A stretch of 41,351 nucleotides of DNA from Bacteroidota bacterium (GCA_013286325.1 JABDFZ010000014.1:1-41351), one strand, 5' to 3'; shown: positions 25,388 through 34,776, numbered from the stretch's first letter. Notes: generated by a model not told the origin, from the sequence alone. Program-made: numbers and translations.

Positions 25388-28015
25388 CTACATATTAAAC
25401 GTCCCGTTTCTTTCCTGCTCCTGGTAGTTTTGTACGGTTTCAATGGCGTTGTCAATCACATCGCTTAATGCTACTATAAACGTGCCGGGGCGGGCAAGGC
25501 TCATGGAGTGTTTAATGGCGTCAATTTCTTTTGGTACAACCTCAATAGGCACAGTTGTGCTAACCGATGCAATCCCTTCCTTAAGCAAGCCTACAATGTT
25601 TTCGGCAGTACGACCACGCAGGTGTTTTTCCTGCCTGATGATGATGTAATCAAACATTTCTGCCGATAGCTTGCCTAACTCGCGGATGTCCTCATCACGC
25701 CTGTCGCCGGTACCGGCTATAATGCCAATTTTTAATGGAGAATCAATATGATCTAAAAATGCCTTTATGCCTTTAAAGCCCGCCGGGTTATGTGCAAAAT
25801 CGATCATAAAGCGGAAATCTTTAAAATTAAAGATGTTCATTCTGCCCGGGGTTTGCGCTGCAGATGGAATAAATGTTTCGAGCGAGATTTTGATATCCTC
25901 GGTCTTAAAATCATAAAGGAAGGTAGCAAGCGTGGCAGCAAGTACGTTCTCTATCATAAACGGCACGGTGCCGCCAAAGGTAACCGGGATAAGCGTGGTA
26001 CGCTGCACGCGGATTTTCCAGTCGCCTTTTTGTATGGTAACAAAGCCATTTTCGTAAATACAGGCAATGCCACCTTTGCGGCAATGCGATTTAATGACAG
26101 CATTGTTTTCGTTCAAACTAAAATAGGCCACCTTGCAATGCGCATTCTTACCCATACGCACACAGTATTCATTGTCGGCATTTAAAACAGCCCAGCCATC
26201 CTTTTTTATCGAATCAACCACCACACCCTTTACGCGGGTAAGGTCATCCAGCGTATGGATATCAGCCAGGCCCAAATGGTCTTCCTGTATATTGGTAACT
26301 ACGCCAATATCGCAAAAACCAAACCCTAAGCCGGCACGTAAAATACCGCCGCGGGCAGTTTCGAGCACCGCAAAATCAACGGTTGGGTCTTTTAAAATAA
26401 ATTCAGAGCTTACCGGCCCGGTTGTATCACCTTTCAGCATCATGGTATTTTGCACATAGATACCGTCGGATGTAGTGAACCCAACCCTGTGACCATTGTT
26501 TTTTACAATATGGGCTATCAGGCGGGTCGTGGTAGTTTTCCCATTAGTACCGGTAACTGCAATAATGGGGATTCTTGCCGATTTACCGGGAGGGTACAGC
26601 ATATCAATCACATGTCCCGCGACATTGCGCGGCAGGCCCTCGCTTGGCGCTATGTGCATCCTGAAACCGGGTGCAGCGTTTACTTCTAATACTACGCCTC
26701 CGTTTTCGGTAAGCGGCTCGGTAAGGTTTTCGGCCATAATATCAATGCCGCAAATATCCAAGCCAATGATCTTCGAGATCCGTTCGCAGATAAAAACATT
26801 TTGCGGGTGTACATGGTCGGTTACATCAACAGAAGTTCCCCCGGTGCTGAGGTTGGCGGTCGACTTTACAAAAACCTTTTCGCCTTTTTTAGGTACGGTT
26901 TCTAATGTATAACCTTTCTTTTCCAGTAAATCGAGTGTGTCGCGATCGATCGTTATCAGGGTCAGTACATTTTCATGTCCATAACCTCTGCGTGGGTCAG
27001 TATTTTCAATATCAATCAGCTGCTGTATAGTAGATACACCATCACCTTTAACATGGGCAGGGTCGCGCAATGCGGCGGCAACCATTTTATTATCTATTAC
27101 CAATACGCGGAAATCGTATCCGGTAACAAAGCGTTCAACAATTACCCGGCGCGATATGCGGGCAGCATGCTCATAAGCTGCTATAGCATCTTCACGTGTT
27201 TTTATGTTGATAGAGATGCCGCGGCCATGATTGCCATCTAATGGTTTAAATACTAATGGGAAACCTACTTTGCGGATAGCTTCATCAACTCCTTCGAGGG
27301 ATGAAATAGTGATACCTTTGGCAACGGGTATGGCCTGTTCAAGCAGTAAACGTTTAGTTTCGTCTTTATTGCTGGCAATATCAACAGCAATACTGCTGGT
27401 CTTCTCTGTCATGGTAGCACGGAAGCGCACCTGGTTTTTACCATAACCCAATTGCACCAATGATTGATTGTTTAGCCGTATCCACGGAATATCCCTCGAA
27501 ATAGCCTCTTCCACTATCGATCCTGTGCTCGGGCCTAAACGGGTATTTTCGCGGATCTCGCGCATTTTCTGGATATCGCGCTCAAGGTCGTAATCCTCGT
27601 TGTTTATTAATGCCTCTGCAATAGCAACGGACGATTCAGCAGCAAAGACCCCCACTTTCTCTTCCAGGTAGGCGAATACCACATTATAAATACCGGGTGT
27701 TTTAGTTTCACGTGTGCGGCCAAAACCGGTGTCCATACCTGCAAGAGACTGGATTTCTAACGCGATATGTTCAATTACATGCCCCATCCAGGTACCTGCT
27801 ATAACGCGCTGAAAAAAACCACCCGGAACACCCGGAGAACACCGGTGAGTATAAAGGCTCGGGATCAGCTTTTCGAGTCTTTCGTAAAAACCTTCAATAG
27901 TATTAGTAGGGCGGTTCTCCATATCTTCGAGGTTCAACCGCATCTGGATCAATTTCTTACGGCTCACACTCCAAATGTTCGGGCCACGCAATACTTGTAT
28001 ATTTTCTATCTTCAT
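25388..28015 (-). CDS. cphA: cyanophycin synthetase
   Basis: Makes the storage polymer cyanophycin (multi-L-arginyl-poly-L-aspartate) from Asp, Arg and ATP in the cytoplasm. With ATG 28015 the protein has 875 residues, the length of CphA1-type enzymes. Domain order: CphA N-terminal domain (MKIENIQVLRGPNIWS, about 1-160); ATP-grasp domain (about 220-475; FKPLDGNHGRG, STANLSTGGTSVDVT, GVVLEVNAAPGFRMH); Mur-ligase-like domain with P-loop TGTNGKTTTT (488-497), EDHLGL and DFAHNPAG. The in-frame extension to 28102 lacks family similarity and is rejected. It is divergent from cphB across a 222-nt gap. A palindrome follows the stop. Confidence 0.96.
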   Translation of the reverse strand: MKIENIQVLRGPNIWSVSRKKLIQMRLNLEDMENRPTNTIEGFYERLEKLIPSLYTHRCSPGVPGGFFQRVIAGTWMGHVIEHIALEIQSLAGMDTGFGRTRETKTPGIYNVVFAYLEEKVGVFAAESSVAIAEALINNEDYDLERDIQKMREIRENTRLGPSTGSIVEEAISRDIPWIRLNNQSLVQLGYGKNQVRFRATMTEKTSSIAVDIASNKDETKRLLLEQAIPVAKGITISSLEGVDEAIRKVGFPLVFKPLDGNHGRGISINIKTREDAIAAYEHAARISRRVIVERFVTGYDFRVLVIDNKMVAAALRDPAHVKGDGVSTIQQLIDIENTDPRRGYGHENVLTLITIDRDTLDLLEKKGYTLETVPKKGEKVFVKSTANLSTGGTSVDVTDHVHPQNVFICERISKIIGLDICGIDIMAENLTEPLTENGGVVLEVNAAPGFRMHIAPSEGLPRNVAGHVIDMLYPPGKSARIPIIAVTGTNGKTTTTRLIAHIVKNNGHRVGFTTSDGIYVQNTMMLKGDTTGPVSSEFILKDPTVDFAVLETARGGILRAGLGFGFCDIGVVTNIQEDHLGLADIHTLDDLTRVKGVVVDSIKKDGWAVLNADNEYCVRMGKNAHCKVAYFSLNENNAVIKSHCRKGGIACIYENGFVTIQKGDWKIRVQRTTLIPVTFGGTVPFMIENVLAATLATFLYDFKTEDIKISLETFIPSAAQTPGRMNIFNFKDFRFMIDFAHNPAGFKGIKAFLDHIDSPLKIGIIAGTGDRRDEDIRELGKLSAEMFDYIIIRQEKHLRGRTAENIVGLLKEGIASVSTTVPIEVVPKEIDAIKHSMSLARPGTFIVALSDVIDNAIETVQNYQEQERNGTFNM

Positions 28016-28237
28016 AGGGATGTTTTGATCTGTAAGGGGGTAATTTTCTTCTAAAACTAAAAAACTTAATAGTCTAATAAAATTTTTAGCACAAAAAAGC
28101 ATTATTATTTATTACAGCCTGTGTTTATGATGGTTTTTATTTTAATTTGTAATGTGTTAGTTGATTAAGTAAATGATTGATTGGATGTGCGTTGTTTTAT
28201 TCGGAAATAACAGTCCGATCAGCTAAAAAAACAAAAG
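28016..28237. other. divergent intergenic region between cphA and cphB
   Basis: This 222-nt AT-rich gap must hold the promoters of both divergent cyanophycin genes. I found no perfect TAnnTTTG element on either strand and no clear palindrome, so nothing specific about regulation can be said. Confidence 0.5.
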
Positions 28238-29146
28238 ATGAGTGTCCCGAAAGGTAAGTTAATAATTATTGGAGGTGCTGTTGATATGGGTACAAACCTG
28301 AGCACCCAGGAATATATTGTAAAACCCAATTATCTTAAGTTTTTTGAACAGGGTATATTAAAACGGATAATTACCGAATCTGCCAAACACGAGGGTTCAA
28401 TAATTGAAGTAATTACTACGGCATCGCAAATACCTGAACTGGTTGGTGAAGAATATATCAATGCCTTTAACCACCTTAATGTTACCCATGTTGGTGTGCT
28501 GGATATCAGAAAACGGGAAGACGCTTCCAGCAAGGAATACCTTGACCGGATCCGTAAAGCAGACGTGGTGATGTTTAGTGGCGGCGACCAACTAAGATTA
28601 AGCTCTATTTTTGGCGGGACAGAATTTTTACAGATACTAAAAGCCCGTTACCAAAAGGAAAATTTTGTAATTGCTGGCACATCTGCCGGGGCAGCAGCGG
28701 CATCAACCAATATGATCTACCGCGGGCAAAGCAATAAAGCATTGATAAAAGGCGAAGTACAGATTACCGCCGGACTTGGCTTTATCGACTCGGTTATTAT
28801 CGATACACATTTTGTGCAACGTGGCCGTATTGGCAGGTTGTTGTATGCTGTTGCCAGTAATCCCGGTATGTTGGGAATTGGTTTAGGTGAAGATGCAGGA
28901 CTACTTATCACTGAGGGTACTACAATGGAAGCCATAGGCTCGGGTTTAACTATTTTAGTTAATGGCCGCAAAATGGCCGAAACCAATATTTATGATGTGG
29001 AAATGGGTTCACCTGTTTCCATTAAGAACATGCGGGTAAGCGTAATGTCTATTTTTGATAAATATGATCTGTTGCAAAATCAGTTAATCATCAAAAAGAC
29101 GTTTAAGGTTGAAGACGGGGTGTTTATCAGTGCGCCTGGAAGCTAA
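28238..29146 (+). CDS. cphB: cyanophycinase
   Basis: Serine-type exopeptidase (family S51) that cuts cyanophycin to beta-Asp-Arg dipeptides in the cytoplasm. It has 302 residues and no signal peptide, so it is the intracellular type rather than the secreted CphE type. The nucleophile Ser149 is in the elbow AGTSAGAAAAS; oxyanion and substrate-side blocks are MFSGGDQLRL and DTHFVQRGRIGRL, and LGIGLGEDAGLLI contains an acidic motif conserved in the family. ATG 28238 directly opens the domain (KGKLIIIGGAVD). It is divergent from cphA and followed by iaaA on the same strand after 159 nt. Confidence 0.95.
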   Translation: MSVPKGKLIIIGGAVDMGTNLSTQEYIVKPNYLKFFEQGILKRIITESAKHEGSIIEVITTASQIPELVGEEYINAFNHLNVTHVGVLDIRKREDASSKEYLDRIRKADVVMFSGGDQLRLSSIFGGTEFLQILKARYQKENFVIAGTSAGAAAASTNMIYRGQSNKALIKGEVQITAGLGFIDSVIIDTHFVQRGRIGRLLYAVASNPGMLGIGLGEDAGLLITEGTTMEAIGSGLTILVNGRKMAETNIYDVEMGSPVSIKNMRVSVMSIFDKYDLLQNQLIIKKTFKVEDGVFISAPGS

Positions 29147-29158
29147 TGCAATAGATGT

Positions 29159-29284
29159 GAGGTATGAGATTGAGACTCGAGATAAGAAAGCTCAACGTTT
29201 ATTTCCCTGTTAACCTCATGAATTACAGATGCAAGATGTTGAATGTGAAACATGGGGAAACTTCTGTCTCATATCTCATATCTC
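29159..29284. repeat. imperfect inverted repeat in the cphB-iaaA gap
   Basis: GAGGTATGAGATTGAGAC at 29159-29176 and the complement of GAGATATGAGATATGAGAC at 29266-29284 pair with one substitution and one gap. The right side runs on into further TCTCAT-like short repeats up to about 29304. It occupies nearly the whole gap and resembles non-coding repeats that I recall as frequent in Sphingobacteriaceae; this is from memory. Confidence 0.5.
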
Positions 29285-29305
29285 TCATCTCAAATCTAAT
29301 CTCCT

Positions 29306-30148
29306 ATGAAAATAATAATCCACGGTGGGTTTTTTAGCGAATCGCAAACCAATCAGGAAGTAAAGAAAGCCAAACAGGATGCGCTTGCTGAAATAGTAAA
29401 ACTTGGCCATAAATACCTGAAAAACCATACGGCAGTCGAAACAGTGGTTTACACTGTGTGCCTGCTTGAAAACTGTGAACTTTTTAATGCAGGCACAGGC
29501 TCGCAGATCCAGAGTGATGGCAAAATAAGGCTCAGCGCTTCGTTAATGGATGGCAAAACCATGAAGTTTTCAGGAGTAATTAACGTGGAGGATGTTAAGA
29601 ATCCAATTTGCATAGCTGAAAAGCTTTTAACTTTTGATGATCGTGTGTTAAGCGGTAAGGGCGCACAGGATTTTGCCCGCGAAAACGGCTTTGAGTATTA
29701 TAACCCCGAAACACCGCAACGCCGTAAAGAATATGAAAAAAAACTGAGCGATTCCATTCGTTTAGGTACTGTTGGCTGTGTCGCAATTGATATTTACGGA
29801 AACCTTGCTGCGGCAACCTCAACAGGTGGTAAAGGCTTTGAAATTCCGGGAAGAGTAAGTGACTCAGCAACAACGGCTGGAAATTATGCCAACGCTTTTG
29901 CCGCAATCTCCTGTACCGGGGTAGGTGAAGACATTGTTAGCGGCGCAGTTGCCTCAAATATTGTAACCCGTGTAACCGATGCTATGCCGCTGGCTCTTGC
30001 AACAGAAAAAACCCTGAATGAATTAAAGCCTTTTGATGGCTTTGCGGGGATAATCGGCATATCAGCAACTGGCGAGATTTATCATGCTGATACACATCCT
30101 TACATGGTTTGGGCAAGCTATGATGATGAGGTTGAAGTGTTTAAATGA
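29306..30148 (+). CDS. iaaA: isoaspartyl peptidase / plant-type L-asparaginase
   Basis: Ntn-hydrolase of the T2 family that splits isoaspartyl (beta-Asp-X) dipeptides and asparagine. It is made as a 280-residue precursor; self-cleavage is expected before Thr155 in RLGTVGCVAID, the new N-terminal nucleophile. Other family blocks are IIIHGG at the N-terminus, FNAGTGS, STGGKGFEIPGRVSDS (substrate binding) and CTGVGED. Length and motifs fit, although the glycine loop (TTAGNYA) is a little divergent. Next to cyanophycinase it can finish degradation: beta-Asp-Arg to Asp and Arg. It has its own upstream gap with a repeat, so co-transcription with cphB is uncertain. Confidence 0.93.
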   Translation: MKIIIHGGFFSESQTNQEVKKAKQDALAEIVKLGHKYLKNHTAVETVVYTVCLLENCELFNAGTGSQIQSDGKIRLSASLMDGKTMKFSGVINVEDVKNPICIAEKLLTFDDRVLSGKGAQDFARENGFEYYNPETPQRRKEYEKKLSDSIRLGTVGCVAIDIYGNLAAATSTGGKGFEIPGRVSDSATTAGNYANAFAAISCTGVGEDIVSGAVASNIVTRVTDAMPLALATEKTLNELKPFDGFAGIIGISATGEIYHADTHPYMVWASYDDEVEVFK

Positions 30149-30187
30149 GAATAGGGTTTCAGGCTAAGTTTTCGATTGGTACATCAA

Positions 30188-31504
30188 TTAAGGCTCTATC
30201 ACTTTCTTCTTTTTATAAGCCACCCAAACATAAAATGGAATCCCGGCCATTAGCAATAAAAATCCCCAGTAAACAGTGTTCTGGCCAGATCCGGCAATAG
30301 CCCATATAGAATATGCAAAAGCCAAAGTTCCAACCACCATTGCCACGAATAATCCCTTCGATTGTTTTAGCTTAAGCCTCACAATAACATAGGCAGCTGC
30401 ACAAAAAAGATAAGGTACCAATGTGTTAAGCGTTGACAGCAATATTAAAAATTTAAACTGTTCAACCAATCCCTTGGTATAATTCATCATCATGAACAAT
30501 GACACAAAAAAGCTGCTGATAATTATCCCCACATAGGGGGCTCCCTTTTTATTTTGAATGCCGAAAACTGCCGGGAACAATTGATCTTTTGCAATGGCAT
30601 AAGGCAGCTTTCCTTGTATTAGTGTCCATCCGTTGATAGCGCCGAAGGCTGCAATTGCTACGCCTGCGCTGGCCCAGTAACGGGCATTGCTGCCAAACAT
30701 AATAACAGCTGCATCGGCATAAGGAGTAACTGAATGTTTAAGCTGTTCCTGGGGAATAATACCCATTATACTTATGCTGCCGAGTAAATAAACCAGTGTA
30801 CATATTAAAAGCCCCAGCATAGTAGCGCGCGATATTGTTTTCCCGGGATTTTCAACGCTGTCGGCAGGTATGGTTGCACATTCTATCCCCACAAATGAAA
30901 ATAAGGCTATAGTGGCGCTTGCATTTATGGCATCATAAACCGATCCACCACTACTGTTAAAAGGATGAAAGTTTTTAAACCTGATAAAAAATAATCCACC
31001 AATAGAAATTACCAATAAGGGGAGTAGTTTTAGGATGGTTGTTATCAACTGCATCCTGCCCGATGAAGTGATACCGCGGGTGTTTATCCACGCCAAAAAC
31101 CATATAGTGTTTAACCCGGTTAAGATAGCAGCTACCGGATTTGTGCTTAATAGCGGAAAAAAAGTACTCATGGCGCTGACAAACGAAATTACGATAGCTG
31201 CCACTGCTGTAATAATGGAAATATAATAACCCCAGGCCACCAGGAATCCCGCAAAATCACCAAAGCCCTGGTGCGTATAAGCATAAGGGCCTCCGGTACT
31301 TTTGGGTACCATTTCACTTAACCTGCTAAACACGCGTGCCATAAAAAATGCTCCAATTGCCGAGAATACCCAGCCAAGCAGGCTTATGCTCCCGTAATTG
31401 GCCATTGCTGAAGGCACTAAAAATACCCCGGCGCCTATCATACTGCCAACTACAAGAGAAGTGCTTGTCCACAAGCCTAATTTTTTTTGAGGTGTTTCAG
31501 CCAT
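30188..31504 (-). CDS. APC-family amino acid permease (AdiC-like)
   Basis: A 438-residue inner-membrane transporter with about 12 helices. The substrate-binding unwound helix is SMIGAGVFLVPS. The helix 6 region SFVGIECAT-PADSVENPGKTISRAT aligns with my recollection of the arginine/agmatine antiporter AdiC (SFIGVESAS), keeping the gating Glu; AdiC Trp202 is replaced by Phe. The Trp of AdiC helix 8 (GGWTLL) is kept as NGWTLI. It is convergent with iaaA (39 nt between stops). By context it may exchange arginine, ornithine, agmatine or aspartate, but specificity is not readable. Confidence 0.88.
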   Translation of the reverse strand: MAETPQKKLGLWTSTSLVVGSMIGAGVFLVPSAMANYGSISLLGWVFSAIGAFFMARVFSRLSEMVPKSTGGPYAYTHQGFGDFAGFLVAWGYYISIITAVAAIVISFVSAMSTFFPLLSTNPVAAILTGLNTIWFLAWINTRGITSSGRMQLITTILKLLPLLVISIGGLFFIRFKNFHPFNSSGGSVYDAINASATIALFSFVGIECATIPADSVENPGKTISRATMLGLLICTLVYLLGSISIMGIIPQEQLKHSVTPYADAAVIMFGSNARYWASAGVAIAAFGAINGWTLIQGKLPYAIAKDQLFPAVFGIQNKKGAPYVGIIISSFFVSLFMMMNYTKGLVEQFKFLILLSTLNTLVPYLFCAAAYVIVRLKLKQSKGLFVAMVVGTLAFAYSIWAIAGSGQNTVYWGFLLLMAGIPFYVWVAYKKKKVIEP

Positions 31505-31719
31505 TTTTTATTGAATGGGGGTTAGTGGAATGCAACGGGTTATTTAATGGGGAACGGCCATAAATATATATAATTTTTTGAAGGTTAGTTACACCAACTA
31601 AACATCTGTAAATAAAAACCCGTAAAAGCGCATAATTTAACAATCAAATGCACAATTCTGCGTTTTGTTGAAAATTATTTACTTTTACAAATTAATTTAA
31701 ACTTGGGGACAAAGATTAA
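31505..31719. other. AT-rich divergent gap
   Basis: The gap between the permease and the TPR protein, both transcribed outward. A weak -7-like TACTTTTA with an upstream TTTG lies near 31660-31690 on the plus strand. No open frame or strong palindrome is seen. Confidence 0.4.
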
Positions 31720-32355
31720 ATGAGATTTATCCTGCTTATTATCTGTTGCATGCTTGGCTTTTCGGCCTCGGCACAATGGTACCGTATAGATTTAAAATTA
31801 AAAAAGCACGAACGTTTCCCATTAATTGAATTGCCTCAGGTACCAGAGCATTCCATGGCACGTATAGCAGTTAGAGTTGTTATTAAACCTGTAAAAATTC
31901 ATTCGTTTATATTGGACCGCAGCGAGTACAGTTACCAGGCTGCCGAGAACCTGGTGATGAAAACTGCTCAGCATAACATGCGTTTCAGGGTATATAATGA
32001 TGCCAGTTACAACTTTAGCGATCTTGCAAAGCTTTATATCAAACAAAACAGGTATTCGGAGGCAAAATGGTATCTGCTGCAAAGCAATATCATATCGCGC
32101 CAGCAAAACGACGATAAACATACTATTGCCAATTTACTGGATCTTGCTACCATAAAATCCGAGCTTGGTGATTACGAACAGGCCCAGCAGGACCTTACAG
32201 AAGCACATGATATTGCAGGTGCCAGAGGGTTAAGAGACGATTTATTGGCCATTGAGAAAAAAATGGCATATATCAAACAAAACCGGAATAACGCCCCAAA
32301 AACCGATGTTCGCTATGCTGAGGCTCCTTTGAACACTTCAAAAGCCGAAAAATAA
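31720..32355 (+). CDS. secreted TPR-containing protein
   Basis: A 211-residue exported protein: a signal peptide (MRFILLIICCMLGFSASAQ), a positively charged beta segment, then about 100 residues of tetratricopeptide-like helices (NFSDLAKLYIKQNRYSEAKWYLLQ, TIANLLDLATIKSELGDYEQAQQDL). The tail is rich in Lys, Asn and Ala. TPR units bind proteins, so it probably acts as a periplasmic scaffold; no family is recognised beyond TPR. Single gene; no terminator directly follows, but a terminator-like hairpin lies 115 nt downstream. Confidence 0.75.
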   Translation: MRFILLIICCMLGFSASAQWYRIDLKLKKHERFPLIELPQVPEHSMARIAVRVVIKPVKIHSFILDRSEYSYQAAENLVMKTAQHNMRFRVYNDASYNFSDLAKLYIKQNRYSEAKWYLLQSNIISRQQNDDKHTIANLLDLATIKSELGDYEQAQQDLTEAHDIAGARGLRDDLLAIEKKMAYIKQNRNNAPKTDVRYAEAPLNTSKAEK

Positions 32356-32390
32356 TTTATTGCCTGAGTTTCAAACAGGTGCCTGCACAA

Positions 32391-32398
32391 TAAATTTG
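32391..32398 (+). promoter_or_regulatory. candidate -7 element in the gap before prc (TAAATTTG)
   Basis: Perfect TAnnTTTG match 36 nt after the TPR-gene stop. It is followed about 70 nt later by a terminator-like hairpin, so it could start a short untranslated RNA. No well-placed -33 element. Confidence 0.3.
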
Positions 32399-32470
32399 TA
32401 ACATTATCGTAAAATGTACACGGATTTTGTGAAAACAATTCAAACATTATTGTAATATTGTTATTCATTA

Positions 32471-32500
32471 AGAGACGGCATTGGGCTGTCTCTTTTTTTT
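32471..32500 (+). terminator. intrinsic terminator upstream of prc
   Basis: AGAGACGGC (32471-32479) pairs with GCTGTCTCT (32485-32493, one G-U pair) around a 5-nt loop, followed by a run of eight T. It lies 115 nt after the TPR-gene stop and 73 nt before the prc start, so it ends either the TPR transcript or a short RNA in this gap. Confidence 0.8.
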
Positions 32501-32573
32501 AAATTGACGAATTAAATTTTAGGCATAAGTATTGATGTTTTATATAACCCCCGAATTAAAGAGTGTAAAAGAT

Positions 32574-34719
32574 ATGTTCAAAAAATTGTATTTAGTGCTG
32601 GTCCTTGGTGCCGCACTTGCGTGTAACGCTAAACCAGCCAAACATATTAAAGTAACCGGTTCGAACGATATTCAGCCGGATGAGCAGCAAAGTATTGTTT
32701 GTAAAACAATTGCTACATTAATATCCAATTATAACTACAAAAAGGTTGATCTGAACGATTCGATCTCAACCGTTGTTTATAACAGGTATATAAAAATGAT
32801 GGACGAAAGCCATAATTACTTTTTGGCTTCGGACATACAGGATTTTGATAAATACAAAACCGTATTGGACGATGATGTAAAAAGCGGCAACCTGAATAAC
32901 ATTTTTTACATATTCAATGTTTATCAGAAACGGTATATCGAGCGTGTAAAATACTCTCTTACCCAGCTGGATAACAATTTTGATTATTCGAAAAGCGATA
33001 AATTTACGTATGACCGTGATAACCTGCCATGGGTAACCACAGAAGCTGAATTAAACAGGCTTTGGACTTTACGTGTAAAGTACGATATGCTCAACCTAAA
33101 ATTGGCAAATCCGGATGTAGCTAAAAACAAAGAAACCTTAAGGAAAAGATACGAAAACTTATTGTCGCAAGCCAATAAGCTAAATAATCAGGATGTTTTC
33201 CAGGTGTTTATGGACGCTTTTACCGAAGCTATTGACCCCCATACCAATTATTTTAACCCGGCAAATGCAGCTAATTTTAATATTGATATGTCGCGCCAGT
33301 TAGAGGGTATTGCTGCCGGCTTGAATATCGAGAACGAGTTTGTAATTATTAAATCGTTAACTCCGGGCGGCCCTGCTGATAAAAGCAAACAGATAAATGT
33401 TGATGACCGTATTATTGGAGTTGCCCAGGGCCCTGGAGGTGAGTTTCAAAACGTTGTTGGCTGGCGCATTGAAAATGCAATAGCATTGATACGCGGTAAA
33501 AAAGGCACTATTGTAAGATTGGAGCTTTTACCAAAAGGGACAAGCGTTGGCGGTAAACCAAAAATTGTTGAAATGGTGCGCGAAAAGATCATCCTCAAAG
33601 ATGAATCAGCCAAAAAAGAAATTAAAACTTATAACGAAAATGGCAAGATCATCAAGATCGGCGTTATTTCTGTTCCGGCTTTCTATATCGACTTTAACGA
33701 CTATAAATCCGGCAATCCTAACTACAAAAGTACAACACACGATGTTAAGTTGCTTATTGACTCGTTGAAACTGGAGGGTGTTGATGGTATTGTTATGGAT
33801 ATGCGCCAGAATGGCGGTGGTTCATTGCTTGAAGCAGTTGACCTTACAGGCTTATTTATAAAAACAGGCCCTGTTGTACAGGTAAGAAACTCGAACGACC
33901 AGATAGAGGTTGATAAAGATGATGATCCATCAATCGCTTATAACGGGCCACTGGCTGTTTTGGTTGATCGTTTCAGTGCATCAGCTACCGAAATTTTTCT
34001 CAGGAGCTATACAGGATTACGGTCGTGGTTTAATTATAGGTACCCAAACGTATGGCAAGGGCTCTGTGCAAAATGCTATTGACCTTGATAAGGTTATTCC
34101 GCCATCAATGTTACAACGCGCTGCAGAATTGGTTAGCAAAACCAAAAAACCGGTTACTACTGGTAGCCAAAGTGTTTTTGGTCAGCTCAATTTAACAATA
34201 GCTAAGTTTTACCGTATAACAGGTAATTCTACACAACATAAAGGCGTTACTCCTGATGTTGAGTTCCCTTCAGTTATTCCTTTGGATAAATATGGCGAAG
34301 ATACTGAGCCATCAGCCATGCCTTTTGACGTAATTGCAAAAAGTGCTTATACAAAGGTTGGCGATTTCAGTACTGTATTGCCGCAGTTGAAAAAACTTCA
34401 CGATCAGCGTATGCAAACCAGCCCTAACTATAAGTTTATGCTGGAAGATATAGCTGATTATAAAAAGAAAGAAGCTGAAAAAAGCGTTACTCTTAATGAG
34501 CAGAAGCTGAAAGAACAACGCGAAGCAGACGATAAAAAGTTATTTGAAGATAATAACTTACGTAGAGTTGCTATGGGACTTGCCCCATTGAAAAAAGGAC
34601 AGACAAGGCCTAGAAATGAAGATCTGGACTTTTTAAAACGTGAAGCCGGGCAAATACTGACAGATTATATTAGCCTCGACAGTAAATTTACCAATGCGGT
34701 AGTACCAGTTACTAACTAA
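32574..34719 (+). pseudogene. prc: carboxy-terminal processing protease (Prc/Tsp, S41), frameshifted
   Basis: Periplasmic tail-specific protease with a signal peptide (MFKKLYLVLVLGAALAC, possibly a lipoprotein signal), an N-terminal Prc domain, PDZ (EGIAAGLNIENEFVII, DRIIGVAQG), the S41 core and a C-terminal helical region. The zero frame reads to a stop at 34080-34082. The family sequence continues in the +1 frame from about 34000 to 34719. Removing one base near 33999 (T run plus C) restores SATEIF-SGAIQDYGRG and a 714-residue protein of normal length. The break falls between nucleophile Ser470 (codon 33981) and the catalytic Lys codon (34057, YGKG), so the unshifted product would be inactive. 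It could be a sequencing error, a true mutation or recoding. Confidence 0.9.
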
Positions 34720-34738
34720 TAAAATTGCTCAATATAAT

Positions 34739-34776
34739 AAACAACAAATCCCGGTTAATGCCGGGATTTGTTGTTT
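34739..34776 (+). terminator. intrinsic terminator after prc
   Basis: A perfect 16-bp stem (AAACAACAAATCCCGG at 34739-34754 with its complement at 34761-34776) around the loop TTAATG. The stem base pairs an A run with a T run, so it could work on both strands. Confidence 0.88.

Noticed and set aside
28016..28102. N-terminal extension of cphA by 29 residues
   Set aside because: The family N-terminus starts at the ATG at 28015, and the shorter form has the usual CphA length.
33910..34719. A separate gene beginning inside prc
   Set aside because: Its first 30 or so residues are an out-of-frame reading of the S41 core; from SGAIQDYGRG onward it is simply the rest of Prc. One frameshifted gene explains both frames.
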